From NCBI RefSeq assembly GCF_026278345.1, contig NZ_CP111085.1, forward strand, positions 694,001-758,000: a DNA stretch of 64,000 nt, in the 5' to 3' direction. The notes under the pieces were generated by a model that was not told where the DNA came from, did not search any database, and was given only the letters and a program-made list of their open reading frames with translations. Made by a program: the position numbers and the translations under genes. This document shows positions 46,297 to 55,078 of this stretch, piece by piece (position 1 is the stretch's first letter; every line of letters begins with the position of its first letter). The DNA comes from Tellurirhabdus rosea. Its GTDB lineage: Bacteria > Bacteroidota > Bacteroidia > Cytophagales > Spirosomataceae.

Positions 46297-47781
46297 TCAG
46301 GGCATGCTGCCTTTGGGTCCGAAGCGCAGCACGCCGTCGGCCAGTCGGCCATAACGGATGGAGAGCAGGTCTTTGAGGTAGTTCTGGTACACCTGCCACG
46401 GGCGGCGAGAACCCTGCTGGGGAAGCACCTGTTGGGCGCGCTGGACGTAGCCGGACGTAAAATCCAGAAAGGGCACCGGCTGCACATCGGCCTCGCGCCG
46501 AGGCACCACAATGGCGTGGCCCCGGCGGTCCATGTAACGCAGCAGCCGACAGACGTAATTGGCCGTCAGGTCCGTTTTCAGCGTCCAGGAAGCGTTGGTA
46601 TAGCCGAAGGCGATGGCAAAGTTCGGTACATCGCTCATCATCATGCCTTTGTACACCATCCCTTCATTCGGCGGGCAAACCTTTCCGTCCACCGTCAGCT
46701 GCATGCCGCCGAACAATTTGATGGTCAGGCCCGTAGCCATCACAACCACATCCGCCGGGAGTTCTTGGCCCGATTTAAGCCGCAGCCCGTCGGGGGTAAA
46801 ACGGTCGATTTCGTCGGTCACCACCGACGCTTTTCCTGCCCGGATGGCAACGAACAGGTCGCCGTCGGGCACCAGACAAACGCGCTGGTCCCAGGGATTG
46901 TAGCGCGGGGTGAAATGGGTCGCCACGTCGTAGTCCGGCCCGAGCGCCTCGGTCACCAACCCGACGATCTGTTTTTTGGCCATCTGGGGACGGGCGCGGG
47001 CCACCCAGTACAAAAAAATCCGTTGCAGAACGTTCTTCCAGCGGATCAGGTCGTAGGCCACTCGCTCGGGCAGGTGTCGGCGCAGGCGCAGGGCCACCGC
47101 ATCCTGTCCGGGCAGCGACACCACGTAGGTCGGCGAGCGTTGCAGCATGGTCACATGCGCGGCCGAACGCGCCAGGGCAGGCACTAACGTCATGGCGGTA
47201 GCTCCGCTGCCGACCACCACGACCCGTTTCCCCGCATAGTCCAGTTCGTGGGGCCAGAACTGGGGCAGAATGATTGGTCCCCCAAACTCACTTTCCCCGG
47301 CAAATTGGGGGCGATAGGCCTCTTCGTAGCTGTAATACCCGCTGCACATGTACAGAAACCGGGTGCGCACCGCTATCTGCGTATCCGTCGCGCCGTGCCG
47401 GATTTCCACCGTCCAGCAGGCATCCCCGCTCGACCAGGCCGCCCCGACGACCTTGTGGCCGAAATAAATATGCTGATCGATCCCGTTTTCCCGCGCTGTT
47501 TCCTCGATGTGCTGCCGGATGGAGGCTCCGTCGGCAATGGCCTGGGGATTGGCCCAGGGCTTGAAGGCATAGCCGAGCGTGTACATATCCGAATCGGAGC
47601 GGATGCCGGGGTAGCGGAACAGATCCCAGGTTCCGCCCAGGGCATCCCGCCCTTCAAAGATAGCATAGCGTTTGTCGGGGCAGTGTTTTTGCAGCCAGTA
47701 AGCCGTGCCGATGCCCGACAGACCGGCCCCGACTATTAACACATCAAGTAATTCAGGGCGGGAATAGGCAGTAGTAGGCAT
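46297..47781 (-). CDS. EthA-like flavin-containing monooxygenase with altered Baeyer-Villiger fingerprint
   Basis: 494-aa FAD/NADP-dependent monooxygenase. The first Rossmann motif is VLIVGAGLSGIG (15-25), followed by FRYPGIRSDSDMYTLGYAF, and the second dinucleotide motif is RVVVVGSGATAMTLVPALA. The segment GPIILPQFWPHELDYAGKR matches the EthA region that usually reads GPIIHPQHWP: the fingerprint His is Leu here, as read directly from the DNA. C-terminal ATGLTIKLFGG and NFAIAFGYTNASWTLK follow the EthA pattern. The enzyme is thus EthA-family, but may not be a standard Baeyer-Villiger catalyst. It converges with the beta-barrel gene; stops are 14 bp apart. Confidence 0.88.
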   Translation of the reverse strand: MPTTAYSRPELLDVLIVGAGLSGIGTAYWLQKHCPDKRYAIFEGRDALGGTWDLFRYPGIRSDSDMYTLGYAFKPWANPQAIADGASIRQHIEETARENGIDQHIYFGHKVVGAAWSSGDACWTVEIRHGATDTQIAVRTRFLYMCSGYYSYEEAYRPQFAGESEFGGPIILPQFWPHELDYAGKRVVVVGSGATAMTLVPALARSAAHVTMLQRSPTYVVSLPGQDAVALRLRRHLPERVAYDLIRWKNVLQRIFLYWVARARPQMAKKQIVGLVTEALGPDYDVATHFTPRYNPWDQRVCLVPDGDLFVAIRAGKASVVTDEIDRFTPDGLRLKSGQELPADVVVMATGLTIKLFGGMQLTVDGKVCPPNEGMVYKGMMMSDVPNFAIAFGYTNASWTLKTDLTANYVCRLLRYMDRRGHAIVVPRREADVQPVPFLDFTSGYVQRAQQVLPQQGSRRPWQVYQNYLKDLLSIRYGRLADGVLRFGPKGSMP

Positions 47782-47862
47782 GAAGCAAATTAATCGACCT
47801 GATAACGAGCAGAAAATTGTCTTTGTTATTCCAACTGGATTTTGCCCGAGGCCAACTCCGTT

Positions 47863-49563
47863 TCAAAGCGGCCCGTCCGGCGGCAGCCAGCCCCGAACCG
47901 CTTTCACTTCGGCCCGGTCGGACCTGCCGGCGTCGGCGAGGCGGACCAGAAGCCGGGCGTAATGCGTCGCTTTGGGGTCGTCGCCCGCCTGTTTGGCGGC
48001 CATGCTGGCTCCATACAGCCCGTTGAACCGGTTAGGCTGATTTTGGAGATCGGCTTCGTACGCCCTGAGGGCCTCCCGGGGCTTGTTCATCTCCAGCAGC
48101 ATATCGCCCAGAAGTTCCCGGGCCGGAAGGAGTTCGCCGGGAGTCACGGGATGCTTCGCCGTTTTGTCTTCCAGGTTGGCCGCGGCCTGCATCTGCCGCA
48201 AAGCCTGCCCGGATTTGCCTTCTTTATGCAGAATCCACGCTTCGCCCGACAGAATCTGAATCTGGATCTGGTTGGCCTTATAATCATCCTTCTGTCCCAA
48301 AAGCGTCTGCCGGAGCCGGTACAGGGTTTTCAGTTCTGCCCGGGCCGAATCCAGCCGGTCGGTATGCACCCATCCCAGCAGGCGGGTGTAATGAATCAGG
48401 GCGTTCTGCCACGGAAAGTCGTTCCAGGAAAAATTGGCGGAAGGCACTTTCAACCGGGCGGCTTCCGGCCACAACCTGTTTTCCAGGACGTACCGGCCCG
48501 GAATCGCCGCAAACGCATAGGCCACCTTGAAGCTCGCCGGATGGACTTCGCGGATCGTTTGCAAGTACGCCCATTGCTTTCGGGCCTGCGCATTGTCGCC
48601 CCGCTGGAGGTGGGCGTACATCAGGTAATCCAGTCCGTGCAGCTCTTCGTCCCAATGCCCCCGTATGCCGGTAGACTGGGCATAACAGCGGGCCGCCGAT
48701 ACCGATTCCTGATTCGATGCAATGCATTCTGTCCAGAGACCGAGCCGGACAAAAATGTGCGAAGGCATGTGCAGGGCGTGGGCCGACGAAGGGGCCAGGG
48801 ACGCGTACCGCCGGGCGGCGGGCAGGGCCAGCGGAGCCAGCTGCGGGGAATCAAAGGCGTGAATGAGGTAGTGCACGATGCCCGGATGATCCGGCTGGCG
48901 CTGGTAAAGGCCGTTGAGCAGCGCCCCGGCTTTTTTCTGGCGGGCCAATGTTTTGTCGGCCGGGTCGGCCGTGGCGACCAGCGCCAGCGCGTAGAACACA
49001 ACGGCTTCGTGGTCCGCCGGATGCTGCCGGTGAATCTGCTCCATCGCAGTTTCGAAGCGGCGGCTCCGCGTCCGGTGATCGACCGTTGGGTAGTCCTGGT
49101 AGAACCGGGCAATGGCGTCGATATAGGCGGATTCCGGGGCCGCTTGGTCCGCCAGTTTCTGGGCCAGGGTCACGGCTTTGGTGCCTTTTTCCAGTTCAGC
49201 GGGCGTCGGCGGAGCCCATAGCGGGTGGTAATTACACATCGCAACGCCCCAGTAGGCCATCGCAAAATCCGGCGATTTGTCGATGATTCCGGCGAAGACC
49301 TTTTCGGCCTCGTCGTACTCGAACGAGTGCAGGAGCGCCATGGCCAGATTGAAGTCCTCCCGGGTCTTACCGGGAGCCGAAACGGCAAATCGAACCGAAC
49401 CGAATTGGGGCTGCTGGGTTCCGCAAATGACGACTTCGCCCCGTTTGAGGTTTATGGCCTCGATGGCGTCGTGGGTCGGCGCGTCGTTTTTCTTCTGGCA
49501 GGACAGGAGCACCAGCAGGCAAAAGCCCGCCAGCAGGGTCCGCTTAGGTTCCGGTTTTTTCAT
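47863..49563 (-). CDS. Tetratricopeptide-repeat lipoprotein
   Basis: 566-aa lipoprotein: the signal ends at the lipobox LLSC (Cys22). The mature protein is almost entirely helical repeats. Visible elements are NLAMALLHSFEYDEAEKVFAG with IIDKSPDFAMAYWGVAM, HALHMPSHIFVRLGLWTECI, ELHGLDYLMYAHLQRGDNAQA and C-terminal PRELLG-type TPR motifs. This conserved TPR family, often with HxxH-like segments (HMPSHIF), occurs in many bacteria without known function. No operon partner; the upstream 80 bp to the monooxygenase gene hold nothing notable. Confidence 0.8.
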   Translation of the reverse strand: MKKPEPKRTLLAGFCLLVLLSCQKKNDAPTHDAIEAINLKRGEVVICGTQQPQFGSVRFAVSAPGKTREDFNLAMALLHSFEYDEAEKVFAGIIDKSPDFAMAYWGVAMCNYHPLWAPPTPAELEKGTKAVTLAQKLADQAAPESAYIDAIARFYQDYPTVDHRTRSRRFETAMEQIHRQHPADHEAVVFYALALVATADPADKTLARQKKAGALLNGLYQRQPDHPGIVHYLIHAFDSPQLAPLALPAARRYASLAPSSAHALHMPSHIFVRLGLWTECIASNQESVSAARCYAQSTGIRGHWDEELHGLDYLMYAHLQRGDNAQARKQWAYLQTIREVHPASFKVAYAFAAIPGRYVLENRLWPEAARLKVPSANFSWNDFPWQNALIHYTRLLGWVHTDRLDSARAELKTLYRLRQTLLGQKDDYKANQIQIQILSGEAWILHKEGKSGQALRQMQAAANLEDKTAKHPVTPGELLPARELLGDMLLEMNKPREALRAYEADLQNQPNRFNGLYGASMAAKQAGDDPKATHYARLLVRLADAGRSDRAEVKAVRGWLPPDGPL

Positions 49564-49745
49564 ACGTCTTGTACCCTTCTAAAAAGCAACCCCGAAAGCG
49601 GGCGCACAAACCTTTGATCTTTAGAAAGGTACACCTTACTACCCAATAATGTCCTGTCCGCCTGGACCACGAATCCAGCCTTTTAGTATACGGTGATGCC
49701 GGTGCAATTAACGAGCGTTGTCTTCCTGACAGACCGGCCAAAGCG

Positions 49746-49793
49746 CCGCGAAGCCGCGGGCGGAGACCGTGGCCCCCACCCGCGGCTTCGCGG
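49746..49793. terminator. GC-rich hairpin with 15-bp perfect stem
   Basis: CCGCGAAGCCGCGGG (49746-49760) is exactly complementary to 49779-49793, with an 18-nt loop. It lies 19 bp beyond the stop of the PH-domain gene and has no T-run, so termination is inferred only from stem strength and position. The rest of 49564-49745 holds nothing I can assign. Confidence 0.65.
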
Positions 49794-49811
49794 CAATCCG
49801 GTTACGGCCGG

Positions 49812-50426
49812 TTAGTTATTGATATACCGTTCAAAAATGGCCGAGAAATCCTTCTGGTTGTAGCTGTTGTACGATTCCTTGCTCCAGTTGAAGATGTAGT
49901 CGTTCAGTTTTTCCAGTTCCTCCGCTTTCGAAACGGCCTCCTGCCGGCCGGAGGTGACGATGGCCGCCGCCTGCGCCAGGCTATTCTGCGTAAAGCTCAG
50001 GTAAGTCTGGTTGCTGTACACCTGCTCCGAGATCGCCAGAATGGCCTTGTAGAGGTCCCGAAGCCGGTCGATCTGGCCCTTGTCGACGCTGATGTTGAAA
50101 TGCTGCTGCCCAATGTTGAAAATAATCTCGACGTCCAGATCGATCGTGCCCGCCGTCTGGAGCGACACATTGGCGAACGGATTTTTGTAATACTCGTAAC
50201 GGCGCAGCGTCCGCTTTTTGTCCAGCGCGCTGGCTCCGTCGACGTGGATCAGGGCGCGGTTGGTGAAACAGTATTCGTCCCTTTTGGATTTGATGAGGAA
50301 GAAAATCTTCTCGTTGTCTTCGTGCAGGATGTAATCGTCGGAGTCAACTTTGTCATAATCACGGGGTGCGATGATTTTACCGATATCGCTCAGTCCTAGC
50401 GCCTCGGTCGCTAATTTCTTAAACAT
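49812..50426 (-). CDS. Bacterial PH-domain (YvbH-like) protein
   Basis: 204-aa cytoplasmic protein with an N-terminal bacterial PH-like domain (about 1-125: YDKVDSDDYILHEDNEKIFF, DEYCFTNRALIHVDGASALDKKRTLRRYEY) and a C-terminal helical region (about 130-204) of the YvbH type. Small strand-only proteins of this family are widespread in Bacteroidota and Firmicutes; function unknown, possibly stress-related. It stands alone on the minus strand and is followed by a GC-rich hairpin. Confidence 0.8.
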   Translation of the reverse strand: MFKKLATEALGLSDIGKIIAPRDYDKVDSDDYILHEDNEKIFFLIKSKRDEYCFTNRALIHVDGASALDKKRTLRRYEYYKNPFANVSLQTAGTIDLDVEIIFNIGQQHFNISVDKGQIDRLRDLYKAILAISEQVYSNQTYLSFTQNSLAQAAAIVTSGRQEAVSKAEELEKLNDYIFNWSKESYNSYNQKDFSAIFERYINN

Positions 50427-50577
50427 GCCGTTTTAAAAGGTTTACGTTTAGTTATTCCGTCAAATCTAACAAAATTGTTTTTCCCTGCACACCCCTCGCG
50501 GTCCGCTCGTGAACTGCTCTCAAACATCCTCCGCCTTGCCCGGTTGACCAGCTAGCATTTCGATTACGCAACGAACT

Positions 50578-51606
50578 ATGAAAAACTTAAGCTGGAACGC
50601 TAGCCTGCTGCTGACGGGTCTGTGTCTGTTCCTTTCATCCTGTTCCACTTCCCGGCTCAGCCGCTCCGACCAGCGCAAAACGGCGGGTAAAACGTTTGTC
50701 ATCGTCGGGGCGTCGAGCGGCTTCGGCCGGGGCGTGGCCGAGCAACTGGGCGGGTATAAAGCCAACGTCGTGCTAGCCGCCCGGCGGACGGACCTGCTGG
50801 AAGAAATCGCCCGAAACATCAGGGCGGCGGGCGGAAACGCGCTGGTGGTACCGCTGGATATCAGCAAACCGGAGGATGTCCAGCGGCTGGCCACCGAGAC
50901 CCTCCGGCAGTTCGGCGACATCGACGTCTGGGTCAACATGGCGGGCGTCGGAGCCATCGGCCGGTTCTGGGAGATTCCGGTGGAAGACCAGGCGCGGATT
51001 GTGGACGTGAACCTGAAAGGCGTGATTTACGGCAGTCACGCGGCGATCCGGCAGTTCCGGACGCAGGGCTACGGCACGCTGATCAACATGGGTTCGGTCG
51101 AGAGCTTCAGTCCGCTGGCCTACCACGCCTCCTACGCCGCCACCAAAGCGGGCCTGCTCAACCTGACGCAGGCCCTCAACCACGAGCTGCGCCTCGACGG
51201 CAAGGGCAACATCCGGGTCATCAACGTCGAACCCTGGGCGGTCGACACGCCGTTCTGGCGCCACGCGGCCAACTACAGCGGCCGCGAGGGGCGCATGGCG
51301 GCCATGGACCCGCCGCAGAAGGTAGTGAACGCCGTGATCCGGGCGTCGCTGCACGGCCGGCACGAGATGCCCGTCGGCTGGAAGGCGACCGGGGCGTGGT
51401 TTTCGCACCGGATTTTCCCGCGTCTGACGGAGCGCATTTCGGCCAACCTCGTGCACCGCTACCAGATGCGCAACGCGCCGCCGCTATCCCCCACGTCCGG
51501 CTCGGCCTTCCAGCCCATGCCCGAAGGCCGCGGGGTAGACGACGGGGTCAAAAAGAAAATGAAAGAAGAACGCCGGGCACGGAAACAGGAAAACAAAACT
51601 CCTTAA
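50578..51606 (+). CDS. Short-chain dehydrogenase with an N-terminal lipoprotein signal
   Basis: 342-aa SDR-family oxidoreductase. The Rossmann core is intact: TFVIVGASSGFGRG (Gly44, Gly48, Gly50), NMAGVGA, and the catalytic Tyr186-x3-Lys190 in YHASYAATKAG. What is odd is the N-terminus: MKNLSWNASLLLTGLCLFLS then SCSTS, a full type II signal with the acylated Cys at residue 22. Export would place an NAD(P)-dependent enzyme outside the cytoplasm. Basic C-terminal tail (KKKMKEERRARKQENK). Stop codon overlaps the convergent DUF1569 gene by 4 bp. The product and substrate are unknown. Confidence 0.88.
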   Translation: MKNLSWNASLLLTGLCLFLSSCSTSRLSRSDQRKTAGKTFVIVGASSGFGRGVAEQLGGYKANVVLAARRTDLLEEIARNIRAAGGNALVVPLDISKPEDVQRLATETLRQFGDIDVWVNMAGVGAIGRFWEIPVEDQARIVDVNLKGVIYGSHAAIRQFRTQGYGTLINMGSVESFSPLAYHASYAATKAGLLNLTQALNHELRLDGKGNIRVINVEPWAVDTPFWRHAANYSGREGRMAAMDPPQKVVNAVIRASLHGRHEMPVGWKATGAWFSHRIFPRLTERISANLVHRYQMRNAPPLSPTSGSAFQPMPEGRGVDDGVKKKMKEERRARKQENKTP

Positions 51607-52064
51607 ACGCCAAACTGCCGCAGATGGTGGTCCATGTGCATCCAGGCGGCCAGGCCCCACTGCCGGGTGTTGAGGGTACCAAAAGCCGGATGCGTGAGGG
51701 CAATGGGTTGCTGATGCCTTCCGAACGTTTCTATAACGTTGATAAACCGCTTTTTCTGCGCTTCAAATTCAGCCTCCGAAACGAGGCCTTTGGTGTCGTT
51801 GCGGTGATGCGTTTTGAGATTTTTGGGAAACTGCGGCACTACGTTGAAAGACAGAAACCGAATGACTCGCTGCTTCAGGGTGGTTGGCGCGAAAGGCATG
51901 TCCCCTTCCAGAATCTGGGTCATACAAAGGTTACAGTGAAGCAGCATTTCCGAGGCGTTCATTCGGCCCCAGTGCGGTGCATTAGTCACCTTCAGGTTTT
52001 TGACGCGGGCAACAATTTCCTCTGCCGCCGGGAGGTCTAACAGGTTTTTTTTTGACTGTTTCAT
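51603..52064 (-). CDS. DUF1569 (DinB-superfamily-like) protein
   Basis: 153-aa four-helix-bundle protein of the DUF1569 family, related to DinB/YfiT metal-binding proteins. Likely metal ligands are His43 (EMLLHCNLC) and the C-terminal HMDHHLRQF cluster. WGRMNASEMLLHC and the terminal MDHHLRQFGV are family hallmarks. Cytoplasmic. Function unknown; relatives are thiol-dependent transferases or metal proteins. Convergent 4-bp overlap with the SDR gene. Confidence 0.82.
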   Translation of the reverse strand: MKQSKKNLLDLPAAEEIVARVKNLKVTNAPHWGRMNASEMLLHCNLCMTQILEGDMPFAPTTLKQRVIRFLSFNVVPQFPKNLKTHHRNDTKGLVSEAEFEAQKKRFINVIETFGRHQQPIALTHPAFGTLNTRQWGLAAWMHMDHHLRQFGV

Positions 52065-52243
52065 CGTATCTGTTGGGTTAGTCGGTTGCTTCGAACCGGA
52101 AATGAATACGACAAAACTAGGCCAACCCTTGGCAAATGTCTACCCAAGTTTGCCGAAGCAGCAAAATCGCGGGAAGAAGGAGAATGTGGGAGGCATGAAG
52201 TAGAAACGGTGGGGCCGTTACAGCCCGGTGTTTTAGCAAGGGC

Positions 52244-52266
52244 CCTCCCGCTGAGGCAGCGGGAGG
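52244..52266. terminator. GC-rich hairpin after the AHSA1-type gene
   Basis: CCTCCCGCTG (52244-52253) pairs perfectly with CAGCGGGAGG (52257-52266) across a 3-nt loop, just beyond the 3' end of the minus-strand gene at 52277. The T-run lies on the gene-proximal side, so it is not a textbook terminator. Confidence 0.5.
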
Positions 52267-52276
52267 AAAAAACGAT

Positions 52277-52705
52277 TCAAGACTGGGACTCCACGTATTT
52301 TTTAAAATTATCCAGAATCGCCTGCCAACCCGTCTGCTGCATTTCCACGGGGTGCGAGCTGTCGGCCTCAAAAGCTTCCGTCACCCGCGTCGTTTCGCCT
52401 TCGCCTGCAAAGGTCACGGTCACTCTCCGGTCGTCCTCCAGGATATAGACCAGCGATTCCTGCGGCCGAACGGCCTCGTACGTTCCGACGAAATCGAAGG
52501 CGACGCTGCCGTCCTTGGCCTCCATCCGGTAGATGAACTTGCCGCCTTCCCGAAGGTCGTTTTCGGCTCTGGGCGTATGCCAGTCGTCCGAGGCGTGGTT
52601 CCAGTTGACAATATGCTCGGGGGAAGTCCACCGTTCCCAGACTTTTTCAACAGGGGCCTGAATGGTCACCTCGACCGATACGGTTTCTTTGGCTGGTGTG
52701 TTCAT
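52277..52705 (-). CDS. SRPBCC/AHSA1-type domain protein
   Basis: 142-aa START/Bet v1-like fold protein of the AHSA1 (activator of Hsp90 ATPase C-terminal-like) family: VTIQAPVEKVWERWTSPEHIVNWN at the N-terminus, FDFVGTYEAVRPQESLVY and VTVTFAGEGETTRVTEAFEA strands, and a C-terminal helix GWQAILDNFKKYV. Binds a hydrophobic ligand in relatives; in bacteria the function is mostly unknown. The start ATG at 52705 is directly preceded by the long TGAATGATTGATTGG repeat tract. Confidence 0.88.
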   Translation of the reverse strand: MNTPAKETVSVEVTIQAPVEKVWERWTSPEHIVNWNHASDDWHTPRAENDLREGGKFIYRMEAKDGSVAFDFVGTYEAVRPQESLVYILEDDRRVTVTFAGEGETTRVTEAFEADSSHPVEMQQTGWQAILDNFKKYVESQS

Positions 52706-52915
52706 GGGTTGAATGATTGATTGGTTGAATGATTGATTGGTTGAATGACTGATTGAGGGAATGACTGATTGAGGGAATGACTGAATGACTGAGTTACTAT
52801 CGTCTTGATTAACGGAATGCTATACAATTGGATTAGACTAAGTGGCGGATGATTCGATAAGCCCCCGCAATCAGTCATTCAGTCATTCAACTAATCAATC
52901 ATTCAATCATTCCCT
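52706..52915. repeat. TGAATGAC/TGATTGG repeat tract with widely spaced arms
   Basis: The left arm (about 52711-52795) contains tandem copies of TTGAATGATTGATTGG and of GGGAATGACTGATTGA. The right arm (about 52875-52913) is the reverse complement of the same words. About 75 bp of unrelated sequence separates them. The right arm follows directly on the stop codon of the dienelactone hydrolase remnant on the minus strand, consistent with being that lost gene's 3' element. Confidence 0.75.
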
Positions 52916-52966
52916 TCAACGGAGGTGTTTTTTCAGAAACTCCAGCGTCCGGCCCCAGGCGGAGTC
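52916..52966 (-). pseudogene. C-terminal remnant of a dienelactone hydrolase gene
   Basis: On the minus strand it encodes SAWGRTLEFLKKHLR then TGA, matching the C-terminus LAWGRTLEFLRKRLG of the intact gene at 59485-58628. 28 bp (52934-52961) are identical to 58646-58673. No further homology continues upstream. It is a 3' fossil of a paralogue. Its retained downstream repeat tract resembles the 3' elements of intact genes. Confidence 0.75.
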
Positions 52967-53107
52967 TAGAAGCTACTGGCAGCGGGCGGAAAAGCTTTTC
53001 GCCGAACGACTGACTGTTCGACAGGCTTAGCCTTTGTCTACCAACTATTTAATCCGTAACTATGAGATACTTTTCTTAATTTATGCCCGTTACAGCCGGT
53101 CCTGCTT

Positions 53108-55078
53108 ATGATTCGATGGCTACTTCTAATGATGCTTTTTGGGTTTGCAGGCATTGTCAACGGACAAAGCGTCCTGACCGACAGTCTGCGGCAGGTGTTG
53201 ACCAGCCTGCCCCCATCGGGTAGTTCAGTTAAGGATGACACGCTACGCGTTTCGGTTCTGTGCGAGCTGGGCAAGCTGCAGGCCAAAGACGACACGGCTA
53301 TCCGACTTTTTCAGCAAGCCCTGACCCTTTCGCAAAAGCGGAACTGGGAGCGGGGTCAGATGTGGGCCACGTGCTGGCTGGGGTTTTACAAAGCCAGACG
53401 AGGCGCCTATTATCAGGCCATGGCTTTTTTGTTCGACGCGCTCCGGCTGGCCGAAAAGCTCAGGGACGGTCGGTACATGGGACTTTCCATGCGCTATCTG
53501 GGAGACCGTTATCATCATTTTGAAGACTACCCCAAAGCCCTTTACTATTATCAGAAAGCCCGCCCTTTCCTGAAACAGGCCGGCGAGCAGCGCATTTACC
53601 TGGTTTGCCTCAACAACATAGGGCTAAGTTATTTTCAGCAGCGAAACTACGCGGTAGCCATTCGTTTCTTCAATCAGTGCCTTTTGGAAAACAAACCCCC
53701 GGCCTACTTTGAGGATGTAGCCGGTTACTGCTTTCTGAATCTGAGCGCCAGCTACCGGGAAACAGAAGATTACACGAAAGCGATTCTGTACCTTAACCGG
53801 TTTGAAAAGCTTCGCCAGAAACATCCGGATGACATCGCCTGGTCCCGGAATGAAATGGCAACGGTGCTGATGCGCCAGGCCAACTTCCGGGCGGCGCTCC
53901 GGTATGCCCAGGAGGCCTATGCGCTGCGGCAGAGTGCGCTCCGGGTCACAAAAATGAAGATAACCAACAACCTCTGGCAGATCTACCAGGAGCTCGGAGC
54001 GTATCGGCAGTCCCTGTACTATTATCAGGAATACGAAAAGCTCCAGGAACAGGATGTCAGGGATATGCAGAAAAAGCAGATTGATGCCCTTCGGGTTCGG
54101 TATGAGAATGAGCGACACAAGGCTTACATCACCTTGCAGCGCAGCGTTATCCGGCAGAAAGAACTTCAACGCAACGGGCTGGCCACCGGCCTGGCCCTCG
54201 TTTTGCTGCTGACGTTCACCCTCTATTATACCAACTGGCTGCTTAAACGAAAGAAAAAGCAGGTTGAAGAACAGAAACTGGACCTGGAAGTGATGCAGCA
54301 GGCACTGGCCTCCTCCAACGAAAGCCTGTCTGAACTGAACCAGACCCTGGAAGAACGGGTCAGGCAGCGCACCCGGGAGCTTACCCGTGCCAATGAAGAA
54401 CTGATCCGGAAAAATCGGGAGATCAGCGAAGCGTTCTACCGGGGTCAGTCGCAGGAACGGAGACGGGTAGCGTCGGAACTGCACGATACGCTCGGCGGCA
54501 CACTGGCCGCCCTGAAATGGCAGTTGGAGTCGATCGACTCCGAACACCTGAGTCCGCCCGAACAGCGCGTCTACGGCAACCTGCTCGCCAACCTGGAAAG
54601 CGCCTACACGGAAGTGCGGCTCATCTCGCACAACATGATGCCCGAAGAACTGGAAAAGGCGGGCCTGGCCGGAGCCCTGCAGAAGCTCGTTGACGACCTG
54701 AACCGTACCCGCCGCCTTTCCTTTGTCTTTCTTACCAACTGCGAAGACGAACGGTTTGAGCGCAGCATCGAGATTGAGTTGTACAGCATTGGACTCGAAC
54801 TGGTCAACAACGTCCTGAAACACGCCCGGGCCACCGAAGCGGTTCTCAAATTGCACCGGTTACCCGTGGCCCTCACGCTGGAAATCAGTGACAATGGCGT
54901 GGGCATGCCCAGCCGGGAGCCTTCGCATCGCGGGATGGGCATGAACAACATAAAATCCCGGGTCGAACGGATTCATGGCCGACTGGATACCCAGACCGAA
55001 GCGGGACAGGGCACCCGTCTGGCGATCACGGTTCCGCTCTTCACGCCCATTCCACTGAATGCCAATTCATCCCCCTGA
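53108..55078 (+). CDS. Sensor histidine kinase with TPR sensor domain
   Basis: 656-aa membrane kinase of the HisKA_3/NarX-like group common in Bacteroidota. A signal peptide (FGFAGIVNGQ) is followed by about six tetratricopeptide repeats (about 55-330), one membrane helix (about 357-378, LATGLALVLLLTFTLYYTNW), a coiled coil (about 380-445) and the HisKA_3 dimerisation domain with phospho-acceptor His459 in VASELHDTLGGTLAALKW. The HATPase_c domain has the N-box LVNNVLKHA, DNGVGM and GMGMNNIKSRVE. No response regulator gene is adjacent, so the partner is encoded elsewhere. Its 3' end overlaps the convergent HopA1-like gene by 12 bp. Confidence 0.93.
   Translation: MIRWLLLMMLFGFAGIVNGQSVLTDSLRQVLTSLPPSGSSVKDDTLRVSVLCELGKLQAKDDTAIRLFQQALTLSQKRNWERGQMWATCWLGFYKARRGAYYQAMAFLFDALRLAEKLRDGRYMGLSMRYLGDRYHHFEDYPKALYYYQKARPFLKQAGEQRIYLVCLNNIGLSYFQQRNYAVAIRFFNQCLLENKPPAYFEDVAGYCFLNLSASYRETEDYTKAILYLNRFEKLRQKHPDDIAWSRNEMATVLMRQANFRAALRYAQEAYALRQSALRVTKMKITNNLWQIYQELGAYRQSLYYYQEYEKLQEQDVRDMQKKQIDALRVRYENERHKAYITLQRSVIRQKELQRNGLATGLALVLLLTFTLYYTNWLLKRKKKQVEEQKLDLEVMQQALASSNESLSELNQTLEERVRQRTRELTRANEELIRKNREISEAFYRGQSQERRRVASELHDTLGGTLAALKWQLESIDSEHLSPPEQRVYGNLLANLESAYTEVRLISHNMMPEELEKAGLAGALQKLVDDLNRTRRLSFVFLTNCEDERFERSIEIELYSIGLELVNNVLKHARATEAVLKLHRLPVALTLEISDNGVGMPSREPSHRGMGMNNIKSRVERIHGRLDTQTEAGQGTRLAITVPLFTPIPLNANSSP

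Noticed and set aside
52842-53030. Short plus-strand frame after the AHSA1-type gene
   Set aside because: Runs through repeat words and antisense of the dienelactone hydrolase remnant; not a gene.
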